Source: Actinomycetota bacterium (lineage in GTDB: Bacteria; Actinomycetota; Acidimicrobiia; Acidimicrobiales; Ilumatobacteraceae). Taken from it: a DNA stretch of 64,000 bases. A program made the position numbers and the translations under genes. Below are positions 44,151 to 53,446 of this stretch, one piece after another; position 1 is the stretch's first letter, and every line of letters starts with the position of its first letter. The stretch is taken from positions 1 through 64,000 of the forward strand of contig WLIV01000014.1 of the NCBI GenBank assembly GCA_009702045.1. The letters are read 5' to 3'. Below the pieces are notes generated by a model that worked only from the letters and a program-made list of their open reading frames with translations, was not told where the DNA came from and made no database searches.

Positions 44151-47100
44151 ATGGAACGCCGCGCCGCCAACGTCGAGTCGCTCCGCGCCGCCGGGAAGCT
44201 GCAGTGCCCGCCAGGCTTACCGCTGGCCGATCGGCGCGACGATCTGCTCGCCGCGATCCGCGACCATCAGGTAGTGATCGTCGCTGGCGAGACCGGCTCG
44301 GGCAAGAGCACGCAGTTACCCAAACTGTGTCTCGAACTCGGCCGCGGGGTGACCGGCTTGGTGGGCCACACGCAGCCCCGGCGTATGGCGGCGCGCACCA
44401 TCGCCGAACGCGTCGCGGAAGAGTTGGGCACGGAGCTGGGCACCGCCGTCGGCTACACGGTGCGCTTCACCGACACGGTCAGCGACACGACGCTGGTGAA
44501 GGTAATGACCGATGGCATCCTGCTGGCCGAGATCCAGCGCGACCGGATGCTGCGCCGCTATGACACGCTGATCATCGACGAGGCCCACGAGCGCAGCCTG
44601 AACATCGACTTCCTGTTGGGCTATCTCGCGCAGTTGCTACCCAAGCGCCCCGATCTGAAGCTGATCGTCACCTCCGCCACCATCGACACGGCCCGCTTCA
44701 GCGAACACTTCAGCAATGCGCCGATCATCGAGGTCAGCGGTCGCACGTATCCGGTCGAAATGCGGTATCGACCGCTCGAGACCGAAGAGCACGGGGCGAC
44801 CGATCAAGTGCAGGGGATCATCGACGCGGTCGACGAACTGGCGCTGGAGGGCGACGGCGATGTGCTCGTGTTCCTGTCCGGTGAGCGCGAGATCCACGAC
44901 ACGGCCGACGCGTTGCGCCGCCACGACCCGAGTCTGGAAGTGCTGCCGCTCTACGCCCGTCTGTCGGCTGTCGAACAGCACCGCATCTGGCAGTCGCACC
45001 GTGGCCGCCGCATCGTGCTCTCCACGAACGTCGCCGAGACATCGCTCACCGTGCCGGGTGTGCGCTACGTGGTCGACGCCGGTGCCGCCCGCATCTCGCG
45101 CTACAGCCACCGCCTGAAGGTGCAACGGCTACCCATCGAACCGGTGTCGCAAGCCTCTGCCAACCAGCGTGCTGGTCGTTGTGGCCGTGTCGCACCCGGT
45201 GTTTGCATCCGCCTCTACGACGAGGACGACTTCGCCGAGCGCCCCGAGTTCACGGAACCCGAGATCCTGCGCACCAACCTCGCGTCGGTGATCCTGCAGA
45301 TGACGGCCCTCGGTCTCGGCGACGTGGGGGCCTTCCCGTTCCTCGATCCGCCCGACTCGCGCTCGGTCCGTGACGGCTACGCCCTTCTGGAGGAGCTCGG
45401 CGCGATCGATGCTGCAGCACAACGGCTGACACCGCTGGGCACACGGCTCGCACGCCTGCCCGTCGACCCACGCCTGGGGCGGATGGTGCTGGAGGCCGAC
45501 CGCCACGGCTGTGTGCGCGAGGTGCTGGTGATCACTGCTGCGCTCAGCATTCAGGACCCGCGTGAGCGCCCCGCCGAACATCGCGTTGCAGCCGACGAAC
45601 TGCACCGCCGCTTCGAGGTTCCCGGCAGCGACTTCCTGACGCTTGTGAAGCTGTGGGACTACCTGCGCGAACAGCAGCAGGCGCTGAACAGCAGCCAGTT
45701 CCGCAAGCTGTGCCGTAGCGAATACCTCAACTACCTGCGCGTGCGCGAGTGGCACGATCTGTTCAGCCAGTTGCGCCAGGTCGCCGGCCAGTTGGGTATC
45801 CGCCATGCCGGCGGAGGCGTGACGGAGAGCCACCCCGACCGCGTACACCAGGCGATGCTCTCGGGTCTGCTCAGTCACCTCGGTGCACGTGACGGCACCA
45901 CCCGCGAGTACAAGGGTGCCCACGGGTCGAAGTTCATGATCGGGCGCGAGTCGGCGGTTGGTAAGGCCCTGCCGAAGTGGGTGATCGCTGCCGAACTGGT
46001 GGAAACGAACCGCCTATGGGGTCGCGTCGTCGCGGCGGTACAGCCCGAGTGGGCCGAGAGTTTGGCCGGGCACCTTGTACGTCGTTCGTACAGCGAACCC
46101 CGCTGGGATGCACGCCGTGGTGGGGCCGTGTGCAGTGAGACCGTCACGCTGTACGGACTGCCGATCGTCAGCAACCGCACAGTGGGCTACGACCGGGTCG
46201 ACCTCGCCGGTGCCCGCGAACTGTTCATCCGCAACGCACTCGTCGCCGGTGAATGGCAGACCCAGCAGAAGTTCTACGAGCGCAACAAGCGGTTCCTCGC
46301 CGACCTCGCTGGCTGGGCCGAGCGTGTGCGCCGCCCAGAGGTGGTGGACGACGAAGCCATCTTCCGCTTCTACGACGCGCGTCTCGGCCCGGAGGTCGTC
46401 ACCACACGCCACTTCGACAAGTGGTGGAAGGAGGCGCGTGCGGGGCAGCCGGAGCTGTTGACGATGACGATGGACGACTTCACCCGCGGTGCCGTCGGCA
46501 GCGTTCACGACTTCCCCACCGTCTGGCAGCACGACTCGATGCAGCTGACGGTCACCTATCGGTTCGACCCCGGCAACCCGCTCGACGGCGCCACCGTGCA
46601 CCTGCCACTGGCAGCGCTGAACCAGATCACCGACGTGGGCTTCGACTGGAACGTGTCCGGCTTCCGCGACGAGATGGTTGGCGCGCTACTGCGCGCGTTG
46701 CCCAAGGAGCACCGGCGCGAGCTCACCCCGATGAACGATGTCGTCGACAAGGTGTGCGCCTCGCTGGGGTCAGCCAGCGGGTGGGAGGACGGCACCTCGT
46801 TGGCCGCTGCGATCGCGGCCGTCGTCCTGGAGACCACCGGCGTGCGCGTGCCCGTGTCGGTGTTCGATGCCACCAAGGTGCCGGGCCATCTCCGCCTGTC
46901 GTTCTCCGTCGACTCCGAAGACGGCACACCGTTGGCCACCGGCAAGAGCCTCGCCGTGTTGCAGCGCGAGTTGTCCGCCCGCCAACGCATTGCTGTCGCT
47001 CAGGCTGCGCCCATTGACGAGCGCACGGGCATCACCACCTGGGACGTCGGCGACCTGCCCACCGAGGTGTCGACCGACCGAGGTGGTGTGGTGGTGCGCG

Positions 47101-47879
47101 GCTACCCGGCGCTGCTCGACGACAGCGACAGCGTCAGCGTCCGCGTGTTCACCTCGCCCACGCTGCAGGCCAAGGTGATGCGCGGCGGCGTGCGCAGGCT
47201 GCTGCTGCTGTCCGTACCCGTCGGCAAGCGGGCGATCCAGCGCGATCTCACCAACGACGGCAAGTTGGCGGTGGCACGGGCGAAGGTGGCGCTCGATGGC
47301 CTCGAAGATGACTGCCTGCTCGCCGCGGCCGATGAGGTGCTCACCCTGTTCGGCGAGGTGCCACACACCGCTGCGGGCTTCAGCGCGCTGGCTGCGTTGG
47401 GCCGCTCGGAGTTGCCCGACCGCGCCGCCACGGCACTCGGGGTCACGGGCCAGGTGTTCGTCGCTGCGGCGGCGGTGCGCCAGCGACTCGAACGGCTCGT
47501 TGCCCCAGCCGTCGTCGCCGGCGCCGACGACGCTCGCGCGCAGCTCGACCGGCTCGTCCGCTCCGGCTTCGTCGCTGCCACCGGTGCCGCCCGCCTGCGC
47601 GATGTGCTGCGCTACGTGAAGGCCATCGACCACCGCCTCACGAAGCTGCCGGAAGACCCACACAAAGACGCCGCCAGGTTGCGCGACATCGCCGCGCTCG
47701 AGCGTCGCTACGTCTCGTTCCTGCGCCGCCTGCACCGTGACGAGGTGACGCCCGAGATCGTCGAGGTCGGCTGGCTACTGGAAGAGCTGCGCGTCGCCGT
47801 CTTCGCCCAACAGTTGGGCACCCCTCGCTCGGTGAGTGTGCAACGCCTGATGAAGGAACTTGCCGCCCTGGGTGCGTGA
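44151..47879 (+). CDS. hrpA: DEAH-box ATP-dependent RNA helicase HrpA
   Basis: 1242 residues. Helicase motifs: GETGSGKS (46-53), DEAH (143-146), SATID, NVAETSLT and QRAGRCGRVAPG. The helicase-associated and OB regions follow, then the long C-terminal DUF3418 domain typical of bacterial HrpA. It remodels structured RNA and rescues stalled ribosomes in organisms where it has been studied. The frame opens at 43935, but homology begins at the ATG at 44151. Confidence 0.95.
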   Translation: MERRAANVESLRAAGKLQCPPGLPLADRRDDLLAAIRDHQVVIVAGETGSGKSTQLPKLCLELGRGVTGLVGHTQPRRMAARTIAERVAEELGTELGTAVGYTVRFTDTVSDTTLVKVMTDGILLAEIQRDRMLRRYDTLIIDEAHERSLNIDFLLGYLAQLLPKRPDLKLIVTSATIDTARFSEHFSNAPIIEVSGRTYPVEMRYRPLETEEHGATDQVQGIIDAVDELALEGDGDVLVFLSGEREIHDTADALRRHDPSLEVLPLYARLSAVEQHRIWQSHRGRRIVLSTNVAETSLTVPGVRYVVDAGAARISRYSHRLKVQRLPIEPVSQASANQRAGRCGRVAPGVCIRLYDEDDFAERPEFTEPEILRTNLASVILQMTALGLGDVGAFPFLDPPDSRSVRDGYALLEELGAIDAAAQRLTPLGTRLARLPVDPRLGRMVLEADRHGCVREVLVITAALSIQDPRERPAEHRVAADELHRRFEVPGSDFLTLVKLWDYLREQQQALNSSQFRKLCRSEYLNYLRVREWHDLFSQLRQVAGQLGIRHAGGGVTESHPDRVHQAMLSGLLSHLGARDGTTREYKGAHGSKFMIGRESAVGKALPKWVIAAELVETNRLWGRVVAAVQPEWAESLAGHLVRRSYSEPRWDARRGGAVCSETVTLYGLPIVSNRTVGYDRVDLAGARELFIRNALVAGEWQTQQKFYERNKRFLADLAGWAERVRRPEVVDDEAIFRFYDARLGPEVVTTRHFDKWWKEARAGQPELLTMTMDDFTRGAVGSVHDFPTVWQHDSMQLTVTYRFDPGNPLDGATVHLPLAALNQITDVGFDWNVSGFRDEMVGALLRALPKEHRRELTPMNDVVDKVCASLGSASGWEDGTSLAAAIAAVVLETTGVRVPVSVFDATKVPGHLRLSFSVDSEDGTPLATGKSLAVLQRELSARQRIAVAQAAPIDERTGITTWDVGDLPTEVSTDRGGVVVRGYPALLDDSDSVSVRVFTSPTLQAKVMRGGVRRLLLLSVPVGKRAIQRDLTNDGKLAVARAKVALDGLEDDCLLAAADEVLTLFGEVPHTAAGFSALAALGRSELPDRAATALGVTGQVFVAAAAVRQRLERLVAPAVVAGADDARAQLDRLVRSGFVAATGAARLRDVLRYVKAIDHRLTKLPEDPHKDAARLRDIAALERRYVSFLRRLHRDEVTPEIVEVGWLLEELRVAVFAQQLGTPRSVSVQRLMKELAALGA

Positions 47880-47908
47880 GCCTCAGAGTCACTCACCGCA
47901 CGGGGCCG

Positions 47909-49153
47909 TCACGACCCGGCAACAGGCAGCGCCGAGCGCCAGCCGATCTCGGTGCCGTCGGGGCGTTGGTGGTGCCAGTGGCCATCGGCGTCGCGCCACG
48001 TGGTGTAGCCGCGGGTGCGCCATCGGTTGTGATGGCCGCAGGCGGGGCCGGCGTTCGCCGGGTCGGTCAGCCCGCCTCGTGCCCACGGCAGTACGTGGTC
48101 GACCTGGCGTGGTGGGTGGTGACAGCCGGGGCCGAAGCAGTGGCGTTCGAGCGCCAACAGCACCTCGCGCAACGCACCGGTGAACAGGCGTTGTTTGCGA
48201 CCGATGTCGATCACCACACCCGCCGAATCGAGTACGACCCGGCGCACATGCCCGAGCGCGGCGGCGATCAGCACGTCGAGCGGATCCAACTGCACCCCGT
48301 GCGACGTTTCGCAACGGTGCGGCACGCTCGGGTCGAGCGGTTCAGCTGAACCGCCCAACGCGGTCACGACCGCATGTTCCAGAACGGCTTGGTCGCAGAA
48401 CACGTTGACCGTCGGCTGTGATGCACCCAACACACCCGACGCTGCAGCGGCGGTGAAGATCGCGACCAGCGCATCGAAACGACGTTGGCGTTCGGTGCGC
48501 ACCATGCGACTGGCCGACATCGCCTCACCGTGCTCGGCCCGACCTGTCTCCCAATCGGCCAAGAACTCCGAGTGTGTGAACGCGTCCAAGATCTCGCGCA
48601 ACTGGACGCCGGCCGCTGCACCGCCGTGCGCGTTCAGATACGACTTCACACCCACCTGCGCGAGCGATGCCTCGCGTTCGCGATGCGCGCGTTCGTGATC
48701 CAGGTGTGCGCCATCCGGGTCGGCGGCGGCTTCCCACGCCCGCAGCAACACTGAGTAGTCCTCGAAATCGAGCACCGCGGCCTGGCCGACCAACAGTTCC
48801 TCGGCCTCATCCAAATGCGGCTGCACACGCGGGTTCGCAGCCACCGCCGCCAACGCATGCAACTGGGCAACACCCAACCCCGACGCCGACCCAAACCGCT
48901 GGAGCAGGTGGCCGGCCTTCACGAACCGTGCTGCTTCGGGCAACGACCAGTTGCACGCGGACATTCCCCACGCCCGCGCGCCACGATGCCCATCACGACG
49001 GAACGCCCCGACCTCCTCGACCCTTGCAACCACCAACGCCAACGCCGACTCCACCGCACGACGCTGACCATCCAGTTCACGGGCCAACGCCTCGAGATCG
49101 GCAGGCGACATCGCCCGCACCTCCTCGACCCCCGGAACCCGAACAGAACTCAT
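47909..49153 (-). CDS. DUF222 (13E12-repeat) HNH endonuclease
   Basis: 414 residues. The N-terminal DUF222 region (LEALARELDGQRRAVESALALVVARV, then a long helical body) is followed by a C-terminal HNH motif, CFGPGCHHPPRQVDHVLPWARGGLTDPANAGPACGHHN, here with intact Cys and His. These genes are abundant and multicopy in actinobacteria and of unclear role. The start at 49153 is where the family homology begins; the frame is open to 49435. Its upstream part overlaps nothing real. Confidence 0.9.
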   Translation of the reverse strand: MSSVRVPGVEEVRAMSPADLEALARELDGQRRAVESALALVVARVEEVGAFRRDGHRGARAWGMSACNWSLPEAARFVKAGHLLQRFGSASGLGVAQLHALAAVAANPRVQPHLDEAEELLVGQAAVLDFEDYSVLLRAWEAAADPDGAHLDHERAHREREASLAQVGVKSYLNAHGGAAAGVQLREILDAFTHSEFLADWETGRAEHGEAMSASRMVRTERQRRFDALVAIFTAAAASGVLGASQPTVNVFCDQAVLEHAVVTALGGSAEPLDPSVPHRCETSHGVQLDPLDVLIAAALGHVRRVVLDSAGVVIDIGRKQRLFTGALREVLLALERHCFGPGCHHPPRQVDHVLPWARGGLTDPANAGPACGHHNRWRTRGYTTWRDADGHWHHQRPDGTEIGWRSALPVAGS

Positions 49154-49260
49154 GTGCGAAGTGTCGCATGAGGGTGTGACAAGGTAGTCGACAGACACAG
49201 GACCATCGACCCTGACCGATCGCCAGCGCCCGGCACACGATGAGCGTGGAGGTGGACACG

Positions 49261-49458
49261 ATGACCATGCCACATACGCCTCACAAGGTGATCCACGCCG
49301 AACGGCCGACCGGCGACGCGGCGCACGCTCCGGGCAAGCAGCACCTCGACCTCGAGCACATTCGCACCGACCGCCGCCGCGACCCGATGCAGTTTCAGCG
49401 CAATCTGCAAGCGACTCGGGTACAGAGCCACGCACTACGCTCCCAGCGCGGCACCTGA
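49261..49458 (+). CDS. Small basic hypothetical protein
   Basis: 65 residues. GGAGGTGG at 49248-49255 lies 5 nt before the ATG, the main support for a real gene. His- and Arg-rich, with an HLDLEHIRTDRRRDP stretch; no signal, membrane segment or known family. It lies alone between the divergent HNH gene and the gpgS gene that ends at 49474. Confidence 0.45.
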   Translation: MTMPHTPHKVIHAERPTGDAAHAPGKQHLDLEHIRTDRRRDPMQFQRNLQATRVQSHALRSQRGT

Positions 49459-49473
49459 CAGGGAACTACCGAA

Positions 49474-50352
49474 CTAGCGCGAGAGCCAGGCGAGCGGAGG
49501 ACGCTCGGCCAGGTTCAGCGGCACCGACGAACCGTCGGCCCGACGCAACACCGGCGACGGGTCGTGCAGCAGGCTGCCATCGGGCACACGGCCCAACATC
49601 GTGGCCATTACTTCGGCAGCCTGCACGGACAGCGCGTGCAGCGAACGGTGGCGGTGCTCGCGGGTACCGAGGTCGATCTGCGCGATCGCCTCGGGGCCGT
49701 AGCGGCGGGCCACATCGATGAGCATCGCGATCTCCACACCCCAGCCCTGCACGAACGGCAGCTGCTCGAGCACCGAACGACGACCGGCGTACTCGCCGGC
49801 GAGCGGCTGGTGCAGGCCGGTGAGCTCCGGGTAGTACAGCGACATCAGCGGACGGGCCACCAACTCCGTGGTGCGACCGCCGCCGCCCAACTGCGTGGGG
49901 CGGTGTGACACGGCCTTCACCAGCGCCACCGATTCGTCGTCGAGCATCGGCGCCAGCAGGCGGGTAATCCAGTGCGGTTCGAAGCTGGTGATGTCGCCGT
50001 CCACCCACACCACGAAGTCACCATTGCTGGCGGCCAAGCTGGCCCACAGCACATTGCCCTTGCCGTGGCCCTCGCCATGGCGGGCATGAATCTGTTCGAT
50101 CGGCACCACGGTTGCGCCAGCGCTGGCGGCAACGCGAGCGGTGTCGTCGGTGCTGCGGTCGTCGAGCACGAGCAACTCATCGACGAACGGCACACGCTTC
50201 ATCAGTTCGGCACGGATGATGCTGACCAGCGGGCCGATCGTGGCGGCCTCATCGCGGCAGGGGATGCACAGCGACACGGTCTTCGAACCCTTGGCCTGCA
50301 TCACCGTCTCCATGGTGCAGTTGTCGATTTCGAACAGCCGGACGGAACCCAC
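49474..50352 (-). CDS. gpgS: Glucosyl-3-phosphoglycerate synthase (GT81)
   Basis: About 292 residues. GT-A fold with VSLCIPCRDEAATIG, a DDRSTDDTA loop, metal motif DGD in WVDGDITSF, and GLHQPLAGEYAGRR, a GpgS signature. It makes glucosyl-3-phosphoglycerate from a nucleotide-glucose donor, on the way to glucosylglycerate and methylglucose lipopolysaccharides. The GTG at 50352 keeps the conserved VRLFEIDN lead; the ATG at 50313 is the alternative. In Mycobacterium tuberculosis gpgS (Rv1208) also neighbours folP2 (Rv1207). Confidence 0.88.
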   Translation of the reverse strand: MGSVRLFEIDNCTMETVMQAKGSKTVSLCIPCRDEAATIGPLVSIIRAELMKRVPFVDELLVLDDRSTDDTARVAASAGATVVPIEQIHARHGEGHGKGNVLWASLAASNGDFVVWVDGDITSFEPHWITRLLAPMLDDESVALVKAVSHRPTQLGGGGRTTELVARPLMSLYYPELTGLHQPLAGEYAGRRSVLEQLPFVQGWGVEIAMLIDVARRYGPEAIAQIDLGTREHRHRSLHALSVQAAEVMATMLGRVPDGSLLHDPSPVLRRADGSSVPLNLAERPPLAWLSR

Positions 50353-50393
50353 GGGACCATTCAATCTGCAAAGCGCACAAGTAGACGCCCCAC

Positions 50394-50399
50394 TACCCT
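50394..50399 (+). promoter_or_regulatory. -10 hexamer TACCCT for the DHPS-like gene
   Basis: Ends 7 nt before the ATG at 50407. Confidence 0.45.
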
Positions 50400-50406
50400 G
50401 ACCACA

Positions 50407-51168
50407 ATGCAACCGGATGGAATGTTCCTCTACGGCGTCGTCAACGCCAGCCCCGACTCGCTGAACACCGACTCGATCGCCACCACCGCCGACCAGGCAT
50501 TGGCTCGTGCGACGCAGTTGTTGGCGGAGGGGGCCGACGGCATCGACCTTGGCGGGCAGGGCAGCACCGACATCGCCGAGGTCGTCCCGTGGACCGCCGA
50601 ATGGGACCGTTTGAAGGACATCGTGCCGGCGCTGGCAGCGCTGGGAGTGCCCGTCAGTGTCGACACGTGGCGCCCCGAGGTCGCTCGCCTGGCGTTGCAG
50701 CACGGTGTCACCGTCATCAACGCTGCGGATGGTATGCAGAGCGACGGGATGTGGCAGGTCGCCGCCGACTTTGACGTGCCGATCATCGTCCCGTTCCTCA
50801 GCGGGCCGAACCCGAGGGCGATGGAGATGGTTCGTCGCGACCCGGTGGAAACGATTATCGAGTTCTTCGACGCCCGTCTCCGCGACGCCGACCGCTACGG
50901 CCTGCGCCAACGGTGCGTACTCGACCCAGGCACCGGTTTCGCTCCCAGCAACTGGCCGTGGGAGGAGCGTTACCTCTACCAGAAGCAGGTGTACAGCAAC
51001 CTCGACGCGATGCGCGTGTTCGGACTGCCGCTGTACATCGCGCTGCCGTGGAAGGAGACCGCGCAGCACGACGAACTGCTGGAGATCGTCATCCGCAATC
51101 GTCCCGAGTTCGGCCGCGTGCACTACCCCGCCAAGGTGCGCTCGTTCGAGCGCCGGCTGCTCAGCTGA
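50407..51168 (+). CDS. Dihydropteroate-synthase-like protein (FolP2 type)
   Basis: 253 residues with the pterin-binding barrel. Key segments are recognisable but altered: YGVVNASPDSLNTDS for the usual NVTPDSF, GADGIDLGGQGSTD where true DHPS has GGESTRPG, VSVDTWRPEVA, and VLDPGTGFAP. A Lys in LPWKETAQ and a C-terminal Arg remain. Mycobacterial FolP2, next to gpgS like this gene, was reported to lack DHPS activity, so this is probably the same non-canonical group rather than the folate enzyme. Confidence 0.8.
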   Translation: MQPDGMFLYGVVNASPDSLNTDSIATTADQALARATQLLAEGADGIDLGGQGSTDIAEVVPWTAEWDRLKDIVPALAALGVPVSVDTWRPEVARLALQHGVTVINAADGMQSDGMWQVAADFDVPIIVPFLSGPNPRAMEMVRRDPVETIIEFFDARLRDADRYGLRQRCVLDPGTGFAPSNWPWEERYLYQKQVYSNLDAMRVFGLPLYIALPWKETAQHDELLEIVIRNRPEFGRVHYPAKVRSFERRLLS

Positions 51169-51177
51169 GCACCGTTC

Positions 51178-52020
51178 TCAGAGGTTGAGTGGCCCGCGTG
51201 GGTAGATATCGCTGGGCGGCAACGTGGCCTCCCAGTCGGCCGGGCACAGCTGCGGGGCCACTTCGCTGAGCGGCGCGAGCACGAAGCGACGCTCGAAGAT
51301 ACGCGGGTGCGGCAACGTGAGGTGCTCGCTGGTGATGCGCACATCGTCGTAGAACAACACATCGACATCAAGTGTGCGCGGGCCCCAGTGCACGATTCGC
51401 TGACGCAATGCGTTGGCCTCGATGCGCTGGCAGCGGCGGATGAGCGCGTAGGGGTCGATCGGCGTCTCGATCTGCACGACCATGTTCAGATACGCGCCCT
51501 GATCCTCGGGGCCTCCCACCGGGGCGGTCTCGAACACCTGTGACATGCTCACCACGTTGCCGAGTTCGCGAACAGCGAACCGCAAGTAGCGCTCGCGGTC
51601 GCCCAGGTTGCTACCGAGGGCGATGTAGGCGGTGTGCGACACCAGCGGCGGCGCGGCGGCTTCGGCGCGGGTGCGGGTGATGATCACCGCCGTGCTCTCC
51701 ACAGCCTCGGGCACCGGCGGACGCAGCTTGGTGACCTTGACCTCGACCTCATCGACGAGGTCGAACTCCAGCACGACATCGGCGACCTTCGCAGCCAGAC
51801 GTTCGAGCAGGATGTCCTTGCTCTCGCGGGCCATCTCGGTGATGCGCTCGCACACCAGGCCGTAGTGCACGGTGGCGTTGAGTTCGTCGCTGCGGCCGGC
51901 CTCGTGCAGGTCGACGCCGATCGAGAGGTCGATACGGATCGGCTGCGCGATTTCGCGTTCGTGCGGCAGTGCGCCAATCACCGTCATGACGCGCAGGTCA
52001 TCGATCAAGATGCGGTCCAC
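51178..52020 (-). CDS. folK: FolB-FolK fusion: dihydroneopterin aldolase + HPPK
   Basis: 280 residues, two enzymes in one chain. Residues 1 to about 118 are FolB (IDDLRVMTVIGALPHEREIAQPIRIDL, then a second EVEVKVTKLRPPVPEAVEST motif). From about 127 it is FolK: YIALGSNLGDRERYLR, ETAPVGGPEDQGAYLNMV, GPRTLDVDVLFYDD and LPHPRIFERRFVLAPL. It makes 6-hydroxymethyl-dihydropterin and then pyrophosphorylates it. GTG start with AGGGAGG 3 nt before it. Convergent with the DHPS-like gene. Confidence 0.93.
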   Translation of the reverse strand: MDRILIDDLRVMTVIGALPHEREIAQPIRIDLSIGVDLHEAGRSDELNATVHYGLVCERITEMARESKDILLERLAAKVADVVLEFDLVDEVEVKVTKLRPPVPEAVESTAVIITRTRAEAAAPPLVSHTAYIALGSNLGDRERYLRFAVRELGNVVSMSQVFETAPVGGPEDQGAYLNMVVQIETPIDPYALIRRCQRIEANALRQRIVHWGPRTLDVDVLFYDDVRITSEHLTLPHPRIFERRFVLAPLSEVAPQLCPADWEATLPPSDIYPRGPLNL

Positions 52021-52102
52021 ACGGACCTCCCTTCGAGTGCGAGAAACGCTATCCAGAAACGCACGAGGCCCCTCCCGAAGGAAGGGCCTGCGTGTCCAAG
52101 GG

Positions 52103-52175
52103 TGGAGGTGAGGGGAATTGAACCCCTGGCCTCAACAGTGCGATTGTTGCGCTCTGCCAACTGAGCTACACCCCC
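52103..52175 (-). tRNA. tRNA-Ala (anticodon CGC)
   Basis: Full cloverleaf on the minus strand: acceptor stem GGGGGTG/CACCTCC with the G3-U70 pair that identifies alanine tRNA, D-loop AGTTGGCAG, anticodon stem CAACA/TGTTG with loop ATCGCAC (anticodon CGC, codon GCG) and T-arm AGGGG-TTCAATT-CCCCT. CCA is not encoded. Confidence 0.95.
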
Positions 52176-52200
52176 GTTGGAAGCCCGAAGTGTAGCGGGA

Positions 52201-52770
52201 TCAGGCGGCGTTGAACCAGGTGTGGTCGCTGTACGACCGGTCCATCTCGTAGTTGCGGATCTGCACAAGCTTGTAGCAGTACCCGCAGAGCGAGATGAAC
52301 GACAGGGCGAAGATGTACACCAGTCCGCTGGAGTGGGTGGTGGCAGCGAGGAAGCCGCTGATGCCCACCGTGAGGACGAGCATGAACACCACGTTCGCGC
52401 GGCGTCGGCGGGTGACCTCACGCTGGCTCACCTTGTGCAGATGCGCCGTACGATGCGAGCGAGTGCTGTCGTCGTTGCGCGTACCACGCAGCGAGCCTTC
52501 GTGCATGTCCTGGCGGGCCTGCTGCTCGTTGGGCGAGCGGCGAACCTGGCCGCTCATCTGCCGCTGCTGAGGCGCCTGCGTGAGCGGACGGCCCATACCG
52601 CGCATCGGCACCATCGTGCGGGTGGGCACGGCGCGCTGCAGGGTGGAGAGTTGACGACGGAAGTCGGAGACCGACGAGTTCGGCCGGTTCTCGACGCGTG
52701 AGCGGAGCAGCGGCGGAATGATGACAGCAGCCCAGACGGCGGCAACGGCGAGCAGTACCACAGGTTGCAT
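52201..52770 (-). CDS. GlpR/SepX-like division-associated membrane protein (candidate)
   Basis: 189 residues. An N-terminal membrane helix (about 3-22) with WAAVIIPPLLR is followed by SVSDFRRQLSTLQR, a basic Gln/Arg-rich cytoplasmic linker, an RRRR anchor and two membrane helices (about 125-168). This layout and N-terminal motif match GlpR of Corynebacterium and SepX of Streptomyces, membrane partners of gephyrin-like (MoeA-type) Glp and of FtsZ-associated proteins. AGGAGG lies 7 nt before the ATG. A 16-codon ORF overlaps the start. Confidence 0.6.
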   Translation of the reverse strand: MQPVVLLAVAAVWAAVIIPPLLRSRVENRPNSSVSDFRRQLSTLQRAVPTRTMVPMRGMGRPLTQAPQQRQMSGQVRRSPNEQQARQDMHEGSLRGTRNDDSTRSHRTAHLHKVSQREVTRRRRANVVFMLVLTVGISGFLAATTHSSGLVYIFALSFISLCGYCYKLVQIRNYEMDRSYSDHTWFNAA

Positions 52771-52820
52771 CAGATGCCTCCTGCGATCAGAGCCGGAATG
52801 TCGATGTTCAAGTTGTTCAC
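52770..52820 (-). CDS. 16-codon leader ORF coupled to the GlpR/SepX-like gene
   Basis: GTG start with AGGAG 7 nt upstream (52829-52833) and a TGA that overlaps the next ATG as TGATG. The peptide reads MNNLNIDIPALIAGGI. Ribosomes ending here would sit on the start of the membrane protein. Too short for family evidence; the ribosome-binding site and exact overlap are the case for it. Confidence 0.45.
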   Translation of the reverse strand: MNNLNIDIPALIAGGI

Positions 52821-52891
52821 GTTCGATCTCCTGATGCCATATTGCCCCGGGGCCCAGATGAACTGGGAGGGAACTGTGGGCATCTGTTTCA

Positions 52892-53407
<516 letters not shown>

Positions 53408-53417
53408 CCGTCACGGA

Positions 53418-53423
53418 ACTGTA
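53418..53423 (-). promoter_or_regulatory. -10 hexamer TACAGT for moaC
   Basis: Lies 10 nt upstream of the ATG at 53407; slightly longer spacing than the others. Confidence 0.4.
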
Positions 53424-53446
53424 GTCGCGCAGATGAACGGACGACA

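Noticed and set aside
47909-49153. Homing endonuclease or intein
   Set aside because: The HNH domain follows a DUF222 region, the standard actinobacterial 13E12 arrangement, and no intron or split host gene surrounds it.
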